Below are positions 1 to 12,300 of a stretch of 64,000 nt of DNA, piece after piece. This stretch comes from Osmia lignaria lignaria (Eukaryota; Arthropoda; Insecta; Hymenoptera; Megachilidae), in the NCBI RefSeq assembly GCF_051020975.1, contig NC_135046.1:6696001-6760000 (forward strand). The letters are read 5' to 3'. How positions within the stretch are numbered: the first letter of the stretch is position 1; each line of letters starts with the position of its first letter. Under the pieces are notes generated by a model. That model ran no database searches. It was not told the origin of the DNA and saw only the letters and a list, made by a program, of their open reading frames with translations. The position numbers and the translations under genes were made by a program.

Positions 1-1640
1 GCTAGATATTAAATGTCCCACGGTGTGGACTAGAGGGATGACACATCAAGATGATCATAAATGATAATTAGGTAAAATTCCAAATTTCCAAATTTCTACC
101 CACGTTAATCGCTAAAATCATTATTCTCTCCACTCTAATTCGTCATAAAAATGTTAGCACGTCGCGAAATCTCGTTTCAGTTCGCATTGACTCGCGTGCC
201 TTGTAAAGAGGCTCTTTCTCCCCGAGTAGCGACGTTTAATCTCGTCTGTTTTCATTTTGCAAGAAAGACTTCTTTAGAATGACGCGGTTGGAACAGCGGA
301 GAGGAGAAGAAGAAACGAGAAAAAAGGAGAAGAAACGCGTCGGAGAAGGTGGTAGGTTTCGCGCGGTCCAGTGGCGGGGGCTTAATAACACCGTTTTAAC
401 CAGGTATGTAGGTTAGCAAAGGCACTAGTCGAACCTTGGAAATTCGCCAGAAGTTGGCAGCGGGAAGGTATTGTGCATAAATGCGGTCGGACCTCGGATG
501 GCGATCGATTAAATCGAATACCGGATCGCGGCAATTCGCTATTGATTATATCGTCGATGTGACAGCTTTCGTGGTGTTCGATTGTCCGTTTGTACGATTG
601 TCGTTATATTGGTTGATTCCTCGAAATAAACGACCATTTTGCTACTCGAATTCGTTATTGTTCCAAATACTCCGCTCGGATGAGAAATCGGCTAACGAGA
701 TGACAAAGGGGTAACTGAAGCACCTATTCTGTTCCTTGAAAATGACAAACACTGCATAGTACAATAGGATTTTTTTATTAGCCAAATTTTTATTTTTGAA
801 CGATATTTCCTCGAACGATGTAACTGGTCGCCAACTTCCACGCTACGTTTCACGCGTTCAGATTCTATTCCGAGTCTCTTGTTATGTTCTCGAGGCGTGG
901 CTGCTCGAGTGCGAGTCACGGAAATGCGGTTCGCGGAGTTCAAGTGGTACTGGGAACATTGTGTGCCTTGCGAGAGCGTCAATATTTAGTTTCCTTTTCC
1001 TTCGAGCTGGCAAAAGTTCTTTCCACCCCGGTGTTCCTCCGCGGCGCGGATTCTCTTCTGAAAGCTCCGTACTGGAAAGCTGCGAACTCCACGCGGGATG
1101 TTATTTTTTCAAGCAAGAAAAATAACGCGATAGGAGAGAATCGTTTGACAGTTATTGTGTGAAACGACGCGATCCCCAGGCCCAATAATATTGTATCTCT
1201 TCTGACAATTTTTTCGACAAAGTAAACATTGAAATTCAGCGTCGAAGATATTTAGCGGAAGGGTGAAACTGCTAATGATAGGAATATCTTGACACGCAGC
1301 CTCAAAGGGTTTAATTGCACGCGTAAGTACGTTCGTTACCCCGTAAACGGAAATTTCAGAGACGAGAGATTTGTGCTACCAATCGCGAGCCTAGTGATCA
1401 AAGCGAGAGTCAGAGACACGTTAAGGGACCGGCTCGACGATCGATTAGCTGATCTATTTGCTTTGCTCGCGATCACCCCCAAGATACTCTCTAACAACCC
1501 AGCAAACCGTTTGCAAATGGGTGAACAACCGGTGGAGGGGCGGCTGATTACAATTCTTACACTGCCTATAAAATGCGTACACTGATCTCCATTTTTGCGA
1601 GAGATCATAGTTAATAAGTAACTAAAATCAGCTGTCGCCG
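1..1640. other. Non-coding stretch, no gene seen
   Basis: Several overlapping frames of 60-110 codons are open here on both strands (for example around 800-1160), but none resembles a known protein or has convincing splice borders. A purine-rich tract lies near 300-340. A donor-like GTAAGT at 1324 follows no usable exon. I see only intergenic or intronic sequence upstream of the promoter candidate at 1664. Confidence 0.6.
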
Positions 1641-1663
1641 GCTAGTAATTGTATCCCAGCCGA

Positions 1664-1700
1664 TATAAGGACGCACGGCGTCGTCGTAACTTTCAGTGAA
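1664..1700 (+). promoter_or_regulatory. TATA box plus initiator core promoter
   Basis: TATAAGG begins at 1664 and the initiator TCAGTG lies at 1693-1698, with its A at 1695. The distance from the first T of the TATA box to the initiator A is 31 bases, the standard insect core-promoter spacing. Transcription would therefore start at 1695 on the plus strand. A strong splice donor (AAG|GTGAGC) follows 34 bases downstream, as expected for a gene with a tiny non-coding first exon. The individual motifs are common; the exact spacing plus the donor is what makes this worth listing. No transcript evidence is available. Confidence 0.4.
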
Positions 1701-1728
1701 GTATAATTAAACCCAATTAGGTCGTAAG
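1695..1728 (+). other. Possible non-coding first exon (5' UTR)
   Basis: The interval runs from the predicted start site (1695) to a good donor, AAG|GTGAGC, with the GT at 1729-1730. It is 34 bases long and contains no ATG, so translation would begin in a later exon. I could not identify a second exon on the plus strand; if the gene is real it has a long first intron or lies mostly outside the window. Confidence depends entirely on the promoter call. Confidence 0.3.
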
Positions 1729-1730
1729 GT

Positions 1731-4700
1731 GAGCAACTTCTGACGCACCTGGCTAAACCGTAAATTACACCCGCAACTTCTCTGCCTACCGCAACCATAA
1801 TTGCGGAAATGCATAGTTTCCGTTAGACTGGCCGGATATCGACGACGATTAAACATTTCAGAGAGGAAAATTATACCACCTCTCAATTAGACTTTGTAGT
1901 TTAATTACCATCGGCGGTCGATCGTTCGTCGATTCCTTGATCATAGTCGAAGGAAAGTAATCGGTTACGTTAGAAGGTAGAAAATCGTGGGTGTAAACGA
2001 AGCGACGAGGTGGTTCGCATTCCGGTGTCGCGGGGCTACAGATATGGAGGAAGGAGCGAAGGGTGGCGCGAGTAAAGTGGAAAAGGACGATGTAAGAAGA
2101 AAGAATCGTACATGAACGAAAGACCGCGCGTACGTGGGTGTTCGTACGAAGTACAGTAGAGTCGGGGGTGCTCTTCTCCTAGCTCGATCAATACACACTA
2201 CCAGCAACCCCTCTGTGTCCCACGCCGTCCCTCGTCCATTTCGTTCACCCCTGACACCCTATCTCCACCCGTAACCCCCTCATTCCATTTCGAACGACCC
2301 CTACCACCACGGTTTAGATGGTCGACACCGGTGTCGTTTAGCTATACTTTGAAAGTGTCCGTCTTATCATTTGATTCTCGCGGTTTTTATCAAAGGAATA
2401 GATCAATCAACACTCTGATAGAAATTGGGTAAACGATTTTTATACGCTCCTTCATAGAGACAAGTAAAACACTAAATTTATTGTGTTCAAATGAGGAGGC
2501 GGTGGTTAAACACGTGCCAAATTTCCTGTCCAAGTTTATTCGAGACAATTTCCAAGTAAACAAGCGACGCTTCGCATACGAGACGAGACGCGGCACTGTT
2601 CTAAGTATTATCTTCAGGGGGGTTGGCTAGCTGGTACAAGAAGGGTGGCTAGTTAGGTCTTGTCGAACCGGCACCGTATTCCCTCCGGCCTTTGCGCCCT
2701 TCGAGAGGGTTTCAGGGCCGTACACAGTGAACCGAGGTAATTAAGTTTCCAGGATGGTAGAAGGAACACTAGCGGAGTTCGGGGGAACATGCTCTTGGCT
2801 TCTCCGTAGACACCGTCTGCTTTCAGATTAAATTCTATAAATATCGCGTTCTCCCGGAGAAGCAGCGGCGTGAATTTAGATTCGACACCGGCAACAATTC
2901 CCAACTTTCCCCGGTCGAAAGCAATTAAAGGACCGTTGTCCGATCCGGCTGACGCTCTAATTGCCTTCGAACGATATTCTAATCGGGAAACTCATCTGTT
3001 CTCGAATCGTTTGCGGGGAAGTAAAACTCCTATCGTTCCTGTAGTATTCATTTCTCGGAGAAAGAAAGTTATCGTAGGTCAAACTTGTTCCATTAAGCGC
3101 GATAAGATGAAACTGTTTATAGATATTCTGTTATTGCTTGAAAACTTCACGCTTTATAATTTTTCAAGCTAACAATATAAATAGCGAAGCAAAATTTTTC
3201 AAGTAGCCCTAACGCACGTATCTCGAGAAATTTACCGAACATCCTTGAAGGATAATCATGAAGAACGAGACACTCGGTGCTCGCGACAGAGTAGCATCGT
3301 GTTTCACGGAGGAAGTTCGAGCCCGCGGAGTCTAAGTGCGAAAACTTTCGCGCCAGCGACCATAAACTTTTATTATTGGCGTCGCTAAATCGAGCATTCT
3401 TTCTCGTCATGGAATCCAACACGTAGCAGCCGGTTAATAAACTTTTGAGTCTGAAACCTCGGTCCCGCTGTAGAAGCGGTCTCACCCTGCTGCGTCGTTT
3501 TACGAGCACTTTTTCTTTCCTTTTTTTTTTTTTTTACGGAACACGGAAACTCGCTGCTGCACCCTCTGCCTTCCTTCCTGACCCTAACACCTTTCCCTGT
3601 CCCTTTGTACTCCGCGCGACGAGATTTTCATTCGACTCGCGTTAAAAGTACCGAACAAAAAGGAATCAACCGCGCGTCGCCGACTATCCGGAGCAAAGGG
3701 GTGGATATCATCGATTTTATTGGTCGTCCTTCTTTTTTTTCTTTTTTCATTTTTACGAGGTATCTTTTTGCGACGAGCGCATATTTGTGTCGCGATGGAA
3801 ATTTCCGATCCTTTTTTTCCTATGGAATATTTAGAGCTTTCGCGTGTCGATCCATTTATCGTATCCTCTGTTTTTATTGTTGGTAAACGATACGGAAGGG
3901 ATCGAGAGCAAGAAGAAAAAGGAAAGAAAAATATTATGACAGGAGAAACAAGATGAATATCGTTCACGAACGTCGAACAATATCCAATAATTGAAGCTTT
4001 CACGATTTAGATTCTCACGGATGGTATTGTTTGATCCTTCCGAATATCAGCCCTGCTCTTTTCGAACAATGTTTCGACGAAATGTTATCCTAAAAGAGGA
4101 TAGCTTACACCCGACAAGTTCGAACAGCATCGGCTACAAACGTGGTTATCCTATCTGCATTCGTGTAATGTAGCCACCTCCTGGCTGACGAAACGCGAGA
4201 GAAGGATGGAAATAAATGATGAGAGAATATAATTACGCACCGCGTTTAACTGCTATGAATAAAAGATACGAAAGGCGTTTAATTAGTCTTTACTGAAAAG
4301 GAGTATCAATTACCTAATAGAACGCGCGATAATGCGAATCACTTTTTCAATTTTATCAAACGAGAATAAAATAAAAATATTGTAATTTGCTGTGATAAAT
4401 TAAAATCGAAGTAATCAACGTGTTTGACACGTTGAATTTATCAGGAAAGGTTCGTGAAAAATTGCATCGGAAACAGATGGACTCGTTCATTTCCATGTAA
4501 CGTTGAGAAATTACCAATGTCGCAGACGTGCATGCATGCAAACGCGCCAGCCCCCATAAATCCTTGAAATGGAATCCTCTGGCTCATGCTAGCTCCTCTT
4601 CGCGACGTTCTAGATACTTTTTCTTCCTTTCAACCTCCTTTCTCTCTCTCTCCGGTAATACCTGTACTACGTAATCGGTGGATCCAAGGAAGTTGCGCGC

Positions 4701-5889
4701 TTGATAAGTCCAGCCGCGTCTCGCTTTGAAAAAGCTTTTCCGATTTCAGAGAAAGGGAACAGACGCGTTTCCGGCTGGAGGGTATCACGAACAGGAGGAA
4801 GAGTAATGTTGGAAAATGTCCTGTCGGGATATCCAGCCGGGCCGAGATTATCGGGCTAAACTGAAATCCGGAACGGGGACGGTACCAGCTGTCCAACGAT
4901 CTGTGTCCTCGATCGTGCTTCCGGTTCCAACTGCTTTTTCTTCTTTTGTTGTTTGCCTGAATAGCTCGCCACGCGAATGAATAATAGAGCAGTTTATTTC
5001 GGTGTTTTAGAATTCTACTCTCATTTATTTTCTGTGCTTTTCTCTTATTTTTTATGCCAAGAAGAAAACACTATAATTAATTGATAATTTTTCCGAAATC
5101 TGTGCAAGTACATCGCGATTATTTATTCGAGTGAAAGGCTTCAAAGTGGTTCGGTGAACTGTTAAAAGCTCGTCTGCGGCGAATAGATGAGTATACTTGG
5201 TGCTGAAAATGCAAGGGGTCGTCTATTGCAAGTCTTAAAAGGATATATTTTTAGCGAGCCAGACGCGGTGAAATATTTCGATGGAGTAACCAGTCGGGTT
5301 TTATCGCGAGCTGAAAGCAATGGACTCGAGAGCTGCTATTAGAATCTTCACAGTTTGCAGATCGTTGTTGATTGACTTATTCCATTTTCCCAAGGAAATC
5401 TTGTAACGAAAAGTTTAATCCTAATAAACAATAACGTTTCAATCAATTGCTCGATTATCTGATCGATGAAAAAGTTACAAAATTCTAAACAATAATCTGG
5501 ATGCCAAATAACTTTGGTACATTATATTTCTTTTTTAACGAAGCTCGAAGAATGCAGAATGGAAGAGAATTCTCAGCCCAGAAGAGAACAATTCTACGTT
5601 CCGCGAAGCTGCTCCTTAACCGAGGACAATTGGTGCACCTGTTGTTATCTGCAAGCACGGGCCGAGAGACGCCATTACCATTAGAATAGCCAACGTTCGT
5701 TGGATGTTAATGGAAAACGGACGCGTTAGAAGCGTTCCAACTTGCTCGCAGAAAATCGTTCTCACCCTCGTTACGCAGATCGTAAACTCCTCGATTCTTG
5801 AACGATTGCAATTCGATCCCTTATCGAATGACGATTTCGGTGATCACGTATGTTAAAGAAACATGAAAGAAACAAGAAGGAATTTAATA
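1731..5889. other. Non-coding stretch, no gene seen
   Basis: Mostly moderate-GC sequence with pyrimidine or purine runs (poly-T at 3520-3535, CT-rich at 4630-4650). Frames on both strands near 3150-4000 overlap one another and show no protein character. The hexanucleotide-like context around 4520-4540 holds a short GCATGCATGC run. Nothing else is supported. Confidence 0.6.
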
Positions 5890-6036
5890 GTCTATTGCAG
5901 CGGTCGTTTCAAAGATTTTCATCCGGCCCCCGATTTTTATTTATAAATATTTTATATAAGAAACATTAATTTTATAAAATTGTACGATTTGGTTGCAGCG
6001 CGTTTTTCAAAAAGTTTGATGACCCCTAATCTATTG
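5890..6036. mobile_element. hAT-like MITE with 8-bp target duplication
   Basis: The element itself is 5898-6028 (131 bp). Its left end reads CAGCGGTCGTTTCAAAGA and its right end, read on the minus strand, TAGGGGTCATCAAACTTT: imperfect terminal inverted repeats of the CAGNGGTC type seen in hAT elements. It is flanked by GTCTATTG (5890-5897) and ATCTATTG (6029-6036), an 8-bp target-site duplication matching at 7 of 8 positions, the length typical of hAT transposases. The interior is AT-rich and has no open frame, so this is a non-autonomous copy mobilised in trans. The identification rests on end structure plus duplication, seen directly; the superfamily assignment is inference. Confidence 0.7.
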
Positions 6037-9000
6037 CATTTAAACCATAATGTCCGCCACGAATGATGCTCGATATCACTTAAGGCAGGGGTTAACGAAC
6101 AGGACGTCTAACGAAATTTGAATATCATTGATAATGGATTTGGACATCAGTTCGCATCGAATGCTCCAGTAACGCGTTTATAATCGATTCGACGGATTAA
6201 CAGGGCGACGTTTCGACTTGCTGTCCAATTAACGAAACAGCTTTGCGAGATTGTCTCCGTTTAACGAGGCTGCATCGCCGTGATTGAATTTCAATCGATC
6301 GTCCATCAAACTGGAAGCAGTACCATAAATCATGGGACACTTTACAATTTTCAAATAACATCCGAGTCACCTTGCGGACCGGCAATAATATCCAAGCATC
6401 CTACTAGAATATATTAAAATTGTCTGGTATACTTTTGATGCACGATAGAGATTCCAAGCGATTCGTTGAAATCCTATTCGATTCTATCCGTGCATGCACG
6501 CAATGGCGACGCGTTAATCCTTCGTCTGTGTATTCTAGCTTGGTTGCATTCCAGCTGGAATAGGAATGGCGAGTGAATAGAAATGGGATAGGATAGGAAA
6601 CGACAAGGGGGTTGCAGCTGGATTAGACGAGCAAAGTGGATTCCAAGACTACGGGCCAAATAGAATTATACCTGAGCACTGGTAATTGCTTGCTTTCTTT
6701 GTTCGAATTCATTGCATTAGGCATCGGGAAACCGTATCGAATCAGAAGGGTTCATCATTGCATTGTGGTAACTCAACGCGTACACTTATGATTCAGTATT
6801 GAAAACAGCGTGTCAAATTTAACTCAATGAAATAAATATCCATTAAATGTAGGCGTTTAGCGGAGGGAGAGAGAAGGTTTCGTCTCCCCAGACGCCTTTG
6901 GTTCGGGTTGAGGACCGCTAGGTGGCGGCGAGATGATCGGGGATCAGTGTTCTCGCTGGCGGTCGCCAGCAATTCGAATATAGGAGTTCCGAATTGCGGT
7001 ATGATGGGTGCCTGGGGCAGGGATCGTCTGTTGTCAGCCCCACTGACAAGTCTGACAGACGTTCCCGAGGCGAAACGCATTTTTCTCCCCCCTCCTACAT
7101 AAACTTAGTTAATTTCGAACAAACCGATTCTACTTTTATAGAAAACCTTTGGAAGACTAGGAACATGGGAAAGGTCAGGAAAGGGTGGGTAGTAAAACAG
7201 GAGTACCAGAGAAAATTGTTTTCCTACGTTTCGCTCCATGAAACTCGAAAAGGAAGAATGTTAAATGGATATCATTTGTATCAAACTACCCGAGCAACGA
7301 AATAAAAAAGAAAATTTATCTGGAGGAAGAGGAAACAATTTCAGGGGACGACTTGATTCTCTGTAAAAAAATGAAAAAAGAAGAAAAACACGCGTTTACT
7401 CGTACATGAATTTTACACAGCCACTAGAGGTGTACGGCCGAGAAGATGGGTAAGAGAGGGTAGAGGAGAGTAGACACGATCAAAGGAGAGCGAGGGAGAT
7501 GATTAGGCAGCGAGGGAATACAGAGGGAAGGCGGCCGAAAGAGAAAAAGGACGGGAAGGATCAGACAAGTGAAGTGGATTCTAATTTTAGAGAGACTCTG
7601 TGTGTATCAAGCTCGTCTCTTTCTCTCTCGATGATCACAGAGAGCCGGCCGACTGATACGAAAGCGCGTTCAAGTGCAGTCTTGCAACGAAATACGATTA
7701 CGACCTGTTCGCCACTTTAGCTAGTACTCCGCGAACAACAACGACGACCACGACGATGAAATCCTCATCGAGTCGCATAGAAATCGTAGCTTCAAAGGTT
7801 CGCCAATACAACCAGGCGATTTTTCCTCGAATCAAATGAGCCAAGAGGTAATTGACGACAAACGACAAACATTCGATGCTTATTTCACGCGTTTATCGTT
7901 ACTAGAGTTGCTAGCAATTTATGCTGCTAATAAATTTAATCGATTAATCTGCCACAGTAGAAAAGGTCAGACATTGTAATAGCAATTATGTAGGGTACAA
8001 TCGGTTCGAATTTGCTAACATCTTTTGTTAGTCATTCGATAATATTCAATTCATGGGGTTGAAGGTGTTAAATTTATATATATTCACTGTTTTCCATGTT
8101 CCAATTAATATCAATAGAAATGCAACGATACAGCAGGATGGTTTTCAGCGAATAAAAGCAATTTCGTGGATTTCGAAACGGCACGTGCCATTGGCAGGCT
8201 GGACGCGGGAAATTTATTTGTTCGTGCAGAGTAACGCCACACGAGCGCTATTTATAGATCCTTTGAAGGTGATTATACTCGAATCGCGGTCTCATAAAAT
8301 CCATTCCACCGGCAGCGAATCACGATTAACGAGGTATTGAACGTACGAGAGGAGAGAAAGAAGGGCTCGCGGATCGACCAGTTACGATTCCCAAGTGCAA
8401 GTGCAAGTGCTCTGGAGGACATTCGGCTTTAATTAACGATTGTCGCGAAAGCGGGGAATGGCGAAGTGGCCCGACTGAATGTGCTTGCCTCCCGCTGCCT
8501 TTCCATCTGAAAAAAAAAAAACTTTCTATCCTTCGCTCTCTTTCCCCTTTTCACTGCCGTCGAACCCCCTCCGTTCGACTCCCGTTTCGAAAACGGATTA
8601 ATGGAATATTCGTATCAGTATGAATGACGGGGTTCTGGCTTTCCGATTCGACTGTTCTTCTCTTTCGAAGTTAATTCTCGTCGAGGGGACGAGTAATCGA
8701 GTGAAATATCGTCCATGGTGTTCGCATTTAGGGGGAAAAAGTGTTAGCGAGCGTGGTTAGCCAAAGAGTGATTAATAATTAGGTTAAAGGGTGCATAAAT
8801 TCATGAGATACCGATCTGTCGGAATTGTAGAACACCATCTTCTATTTATAAATGAAATTCGCCTCGAATGGTCGACACAATGAACAATTTCACCTGGAGG
8901 AACGGATATATCCTCTGCAGCGAGTAATTTCTAAATTGGATTAGATAAATCCAACGCTGTTTGCATTTCAAGCGAGAATCGCGATTGTTCTCTGCTTCGT

Positions 9001-9279
9001 GGATTTAAATTTTACAAAAAGTAAAGTGTTAAAAACATCCCGATCTAGATACAGTAATTTTCACTGTAGCAGTCGATGCGTTAATGAATTCGTTAAGGAG
9101 GGTTCATAGATCCCATTTTCCAGGTAAACGGTCGATGAACGACCGCGTTAAAGACTGCGCCAAAAGAAAAGCTGCAACGGGCTGACGGTTCCCGTTAACC
9201 CGATCGATATTCGCATAACAACGACGCAACGCGAAATTTCCTTTCCGCGGCGATACGTCGTTCAGATTACGCCGGCTTA
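6037..9279. other. Non-coding stretch with a CTCF-like site
   Basis: No exon could be supported. Purine-rich sequence at 7430-7570 and a following CT-rich stretch resemble untranslated leader sequence, and a 27-codon frame beginning at 7756 could be a minor ORF, but no clear donor follows it. A hexamer CAAGTG is repeated three times near 8392-8410. The CTCF-like site at 6915 is listed separately. Confidence 0.55.
6915..6928 (+). promoter_or_regulatory. CTCF-like binding site
   Basis: CCGCTAGGTGGCGG matches the CTCF consensus CCASYAGRKGGCRS at 13 of 14 positions; only the third base differs. CTCF is conserved in insects including Hymenoptera and acts as an insulator or boundary factor. The surrounding sequence has no gene call, consistent with a boundary element between transcription units, though this is inference from one motif. 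Confidence 0.45.
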
Positions 9280-9306
9280 ATCGTTCGATCGTTATTATCG
9301 AACGAT
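9280..9306. repeat. Perfect 10-bp inverted repeat
   Basis: ATCGTTCGAT (9280-9289) and ATCGAACGAT (9297-9306) are exact reverse complements separated by 7 bases. It lies in a CpG-rich block (about 9100-9700) with no gene. It could be a palindromic factor-binding site or a short hairpin; the arms are too short for a microRNA precursor. Confidence 0.6.
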
Positions 9307-12300
9307 ACCGAAAGGCGCGGGAGAATCGAGAGCGGAGCGTGGCGAAGCGCGTGCACGCGAGAAGCGAAGTGCAGTCATCGAGAGGCGCAATCCCCGCTTT
9401 ATACGTAATAACGCAGCCACGCGAGGGTAGCTTTTATCGACCACCCCTTCGTCTACTCCTAGCTTGGCTGCCCCCTATCCTTTCTATCCATCCCTAGAAT
9501 CTCCCACCAAGACTCTTTTCAGTCGGCCAGGCTTCCGGGCAAGCGGTAAACTCGGCGCAACTTTGACGACCGCCCCTAACGTTAAACAGAGAAACGCGAG
9601 CATCGAGTAGCGTTGCTTTAACTCGCACGAAAGATCGCTCGAGCGTCGAGCCGGACGCCCTTTAAATTTTATCGACGTCTACCACCCCGTTTCACCCGCC
9701 GTCAACTTGCTATATCATTTTCCTATGTACCGATCGCTTTAACCAGTTCACCGTTCGTTAATTACACACCGTTGCAAAGCGATCCTTAGAAGGTAGATGA
9801 AAATTTAATTATCGTATTCGCGTTGCTTTCCGTGCATATTCTGGGCCGTACTTTTTCTTTTCAAAGTATCTTATTCTGCATGGATGCGTGGGTGGTTCTT
9901 AATATAAGGACTCTTCTTTGGAGAAGATCCGAAGTATCGGTTACCCGAGACTATATTGTAAGGAACGATTTATTTCTGATTCGAAGGTTAAAAACGTTAT
10001 CATTTCTTGGAATTTATCGATGGGAGGGAGGACGTTTTGCAAAACCGATCGCAGGTGAACGAAGTGGCGTTCGATAACTATTTCACGCGATGCTGAGCAA
10101 AACGCGGACGTCCGTGTGCGTCGGAGGACGCATTGTTGTCGACGATCTCAAACGATATTCTCATCGATCAACGGTGGCGAGCGCGTTCGTGTCGATCGAT
10201 TCTTTTACGCAAAGATTCGCGGCAATTTCAAAGCTTTCGTTTCCTCTTTGATCCGCGGAAAAGAATCGCCTAGTACGCTTTCGCAGGTATACAAAAGATG
10301 TGGAAGGTAAAAAGAATAAGGCTTTAACATAGTCGCGGCGACGAAAGCGCGTCGGTGCAAGTAGGTAGATCGAGTAGCGTAGGTTCGCGGCAGTGGAACG
10401 AATCAATATTTCTTCCGGCGGCTTGAAACTTCGATTACCGGCCGCCACTCGTTTCCAGACGCTTCGACGTGGTCGAGTTACACCGCTGGCGGATAAAGAA
10501 GCAAGGTGACTGACAGAGAGACGGGAGGGGTTGGGAGCGGGCGAGGCTGCGGCTTGTCAGACTGAATACAGAGGGCGATGAACTTTTGAAACGAACATTC
10601 GAACCACTTACAGTCAGCTGCCAGCAAGATCGGCGTGCGACGGGAGTCGCGGCACTAGCTCGACTTCCACCGCACCGGGATTGTTATTCATTTAGAAGCG
10701 TGCAATCAATACTCTCCTCTTCCGAATTCGGCCAGGGAGAGACCGCCGCAACCGCCGCTGCCGCCGCCGTTGTTGGAACCTTTGCGATTTCGAAACGAGT
10801 CCTCGCCGCGTCAACAGCGAAATCGATCGAACTACGCGATCGTTTCACCGGCACGAGATCGCCGGACCGATCAATCGACAGAGAACCGTTCGATTTTCAC
10901 GCGAACGATTCATCGAGACTGACTGTTCGATAACGCGCGTAGAGGGGATGAAAAGAAAACGAGACTATACTAGGGTAGGAAACGCACCGTGTACGCGCCA
11001 CGACCCTACGACGGTCGACGACAGACTGAGCGCCGTTCGCCAACCAGACGGTACATTTCGGCCAACTTCGTGCCTCCTCGGCGATATTCGACCATGGCCC
11101 ATGACGTCATTCTGCCGTACCATCGCGTGTCCATACTACTGGCGCCTTGCGGTCGCCGCAGCTGGACCGCCATGTATTTTTTATTCGACAATGTACCGTC
11201 ACTGTTTCTTTATTGCTTTTCTTTCAAATTGCTTGCATGAAATGCGAAACAGTGTACAAAGTAGCGTTTGAATTAGACTTGCTGCCGGAATGTACATGAA
11301 AACAGCCGTCGACTGTTTGGTAGACCTTTACTACTTCCTCGCGTGGGCAGGATGAATTGTAAGCAGCAAGGATGCATCAATTTACATAACTATAAATTCT
11401 GTTGCAGAAAATCGAATACCACGAATTACTTTATATTAGTTCCTTGAAAAACAAAAAAAAAAAAACATTACGTAACACGTATCGTACAGGTACCAGATTG
11501 GAGTTGCACGCGACTTTCTGTAATCAGCAACGCTTACAACACGAAGCACAACCACAAGCATACTTTTCGTTTCCTTTTCTCACGAAAGCGACTCATGCGT
11601 GCACGTTGTCGGCCGGGTTGCTGACATTAGTCAGGATCACGCGAATTTTAAATTACTCCGATCTCGATAGCGTAATCTGTGTAGGAGGGTGAGATCGTTG
11701 AACGACGAAAACGCGTAATCCTGCGAGCCCTGAGCCGTTTAACGCTGCGGGTATGCAGCTCGTTCATCGGCCCTTTTAATCGCGATCCCAACGAGGACGA
11801 TATAATAGAAACGAATTGCCATCGAGCGAGCCGGGGCTCGTAAAGGGCTATCAAAATTTCGAACGACCAGGGATCTTAAGGAACGAGTGCATTAACATGC
11901 AGTCGTGATTCGGTGAAGATTCGACTGTTTCAAGGGTTGCAACACCGCGCTATCACCGGGGTGAAAGCAACGATTTCGAGACTTTCATTTCCCCTACTTT
12001 CGCGGAACTTTTCACCCCTGCTCTTAATAAACACGAGCAAGAGGCTGTGCCGGTTGCTTTCGGCTAGGGCAACTCTGCGAGAACTCGACAAAGTAAATTC
12101 GAAAGTTTCGCTTGGGCACGCACGTATACACGTAAGTACATACAAGTATAGAGAGATGCGAAGCGGAGCGAAACCGGCTGAACAAAGCGCGGAAAGACGA
12201 ACAAGCGCTTTCGCAACGATGTTTGCCGACGAAGAAGTAGTTTGTCTAATTGAGTAGATAAGGTGGAAGTTGCCGACAGTAGAAACGACTTGTTTACGCA

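Noticed and set aside
3132..3153. TATTGCTTGA, identical to the first ten bases of miR-137
   Set aside because: The rest of the mature sequence differs and the flanks do not form a precursor hairpin.
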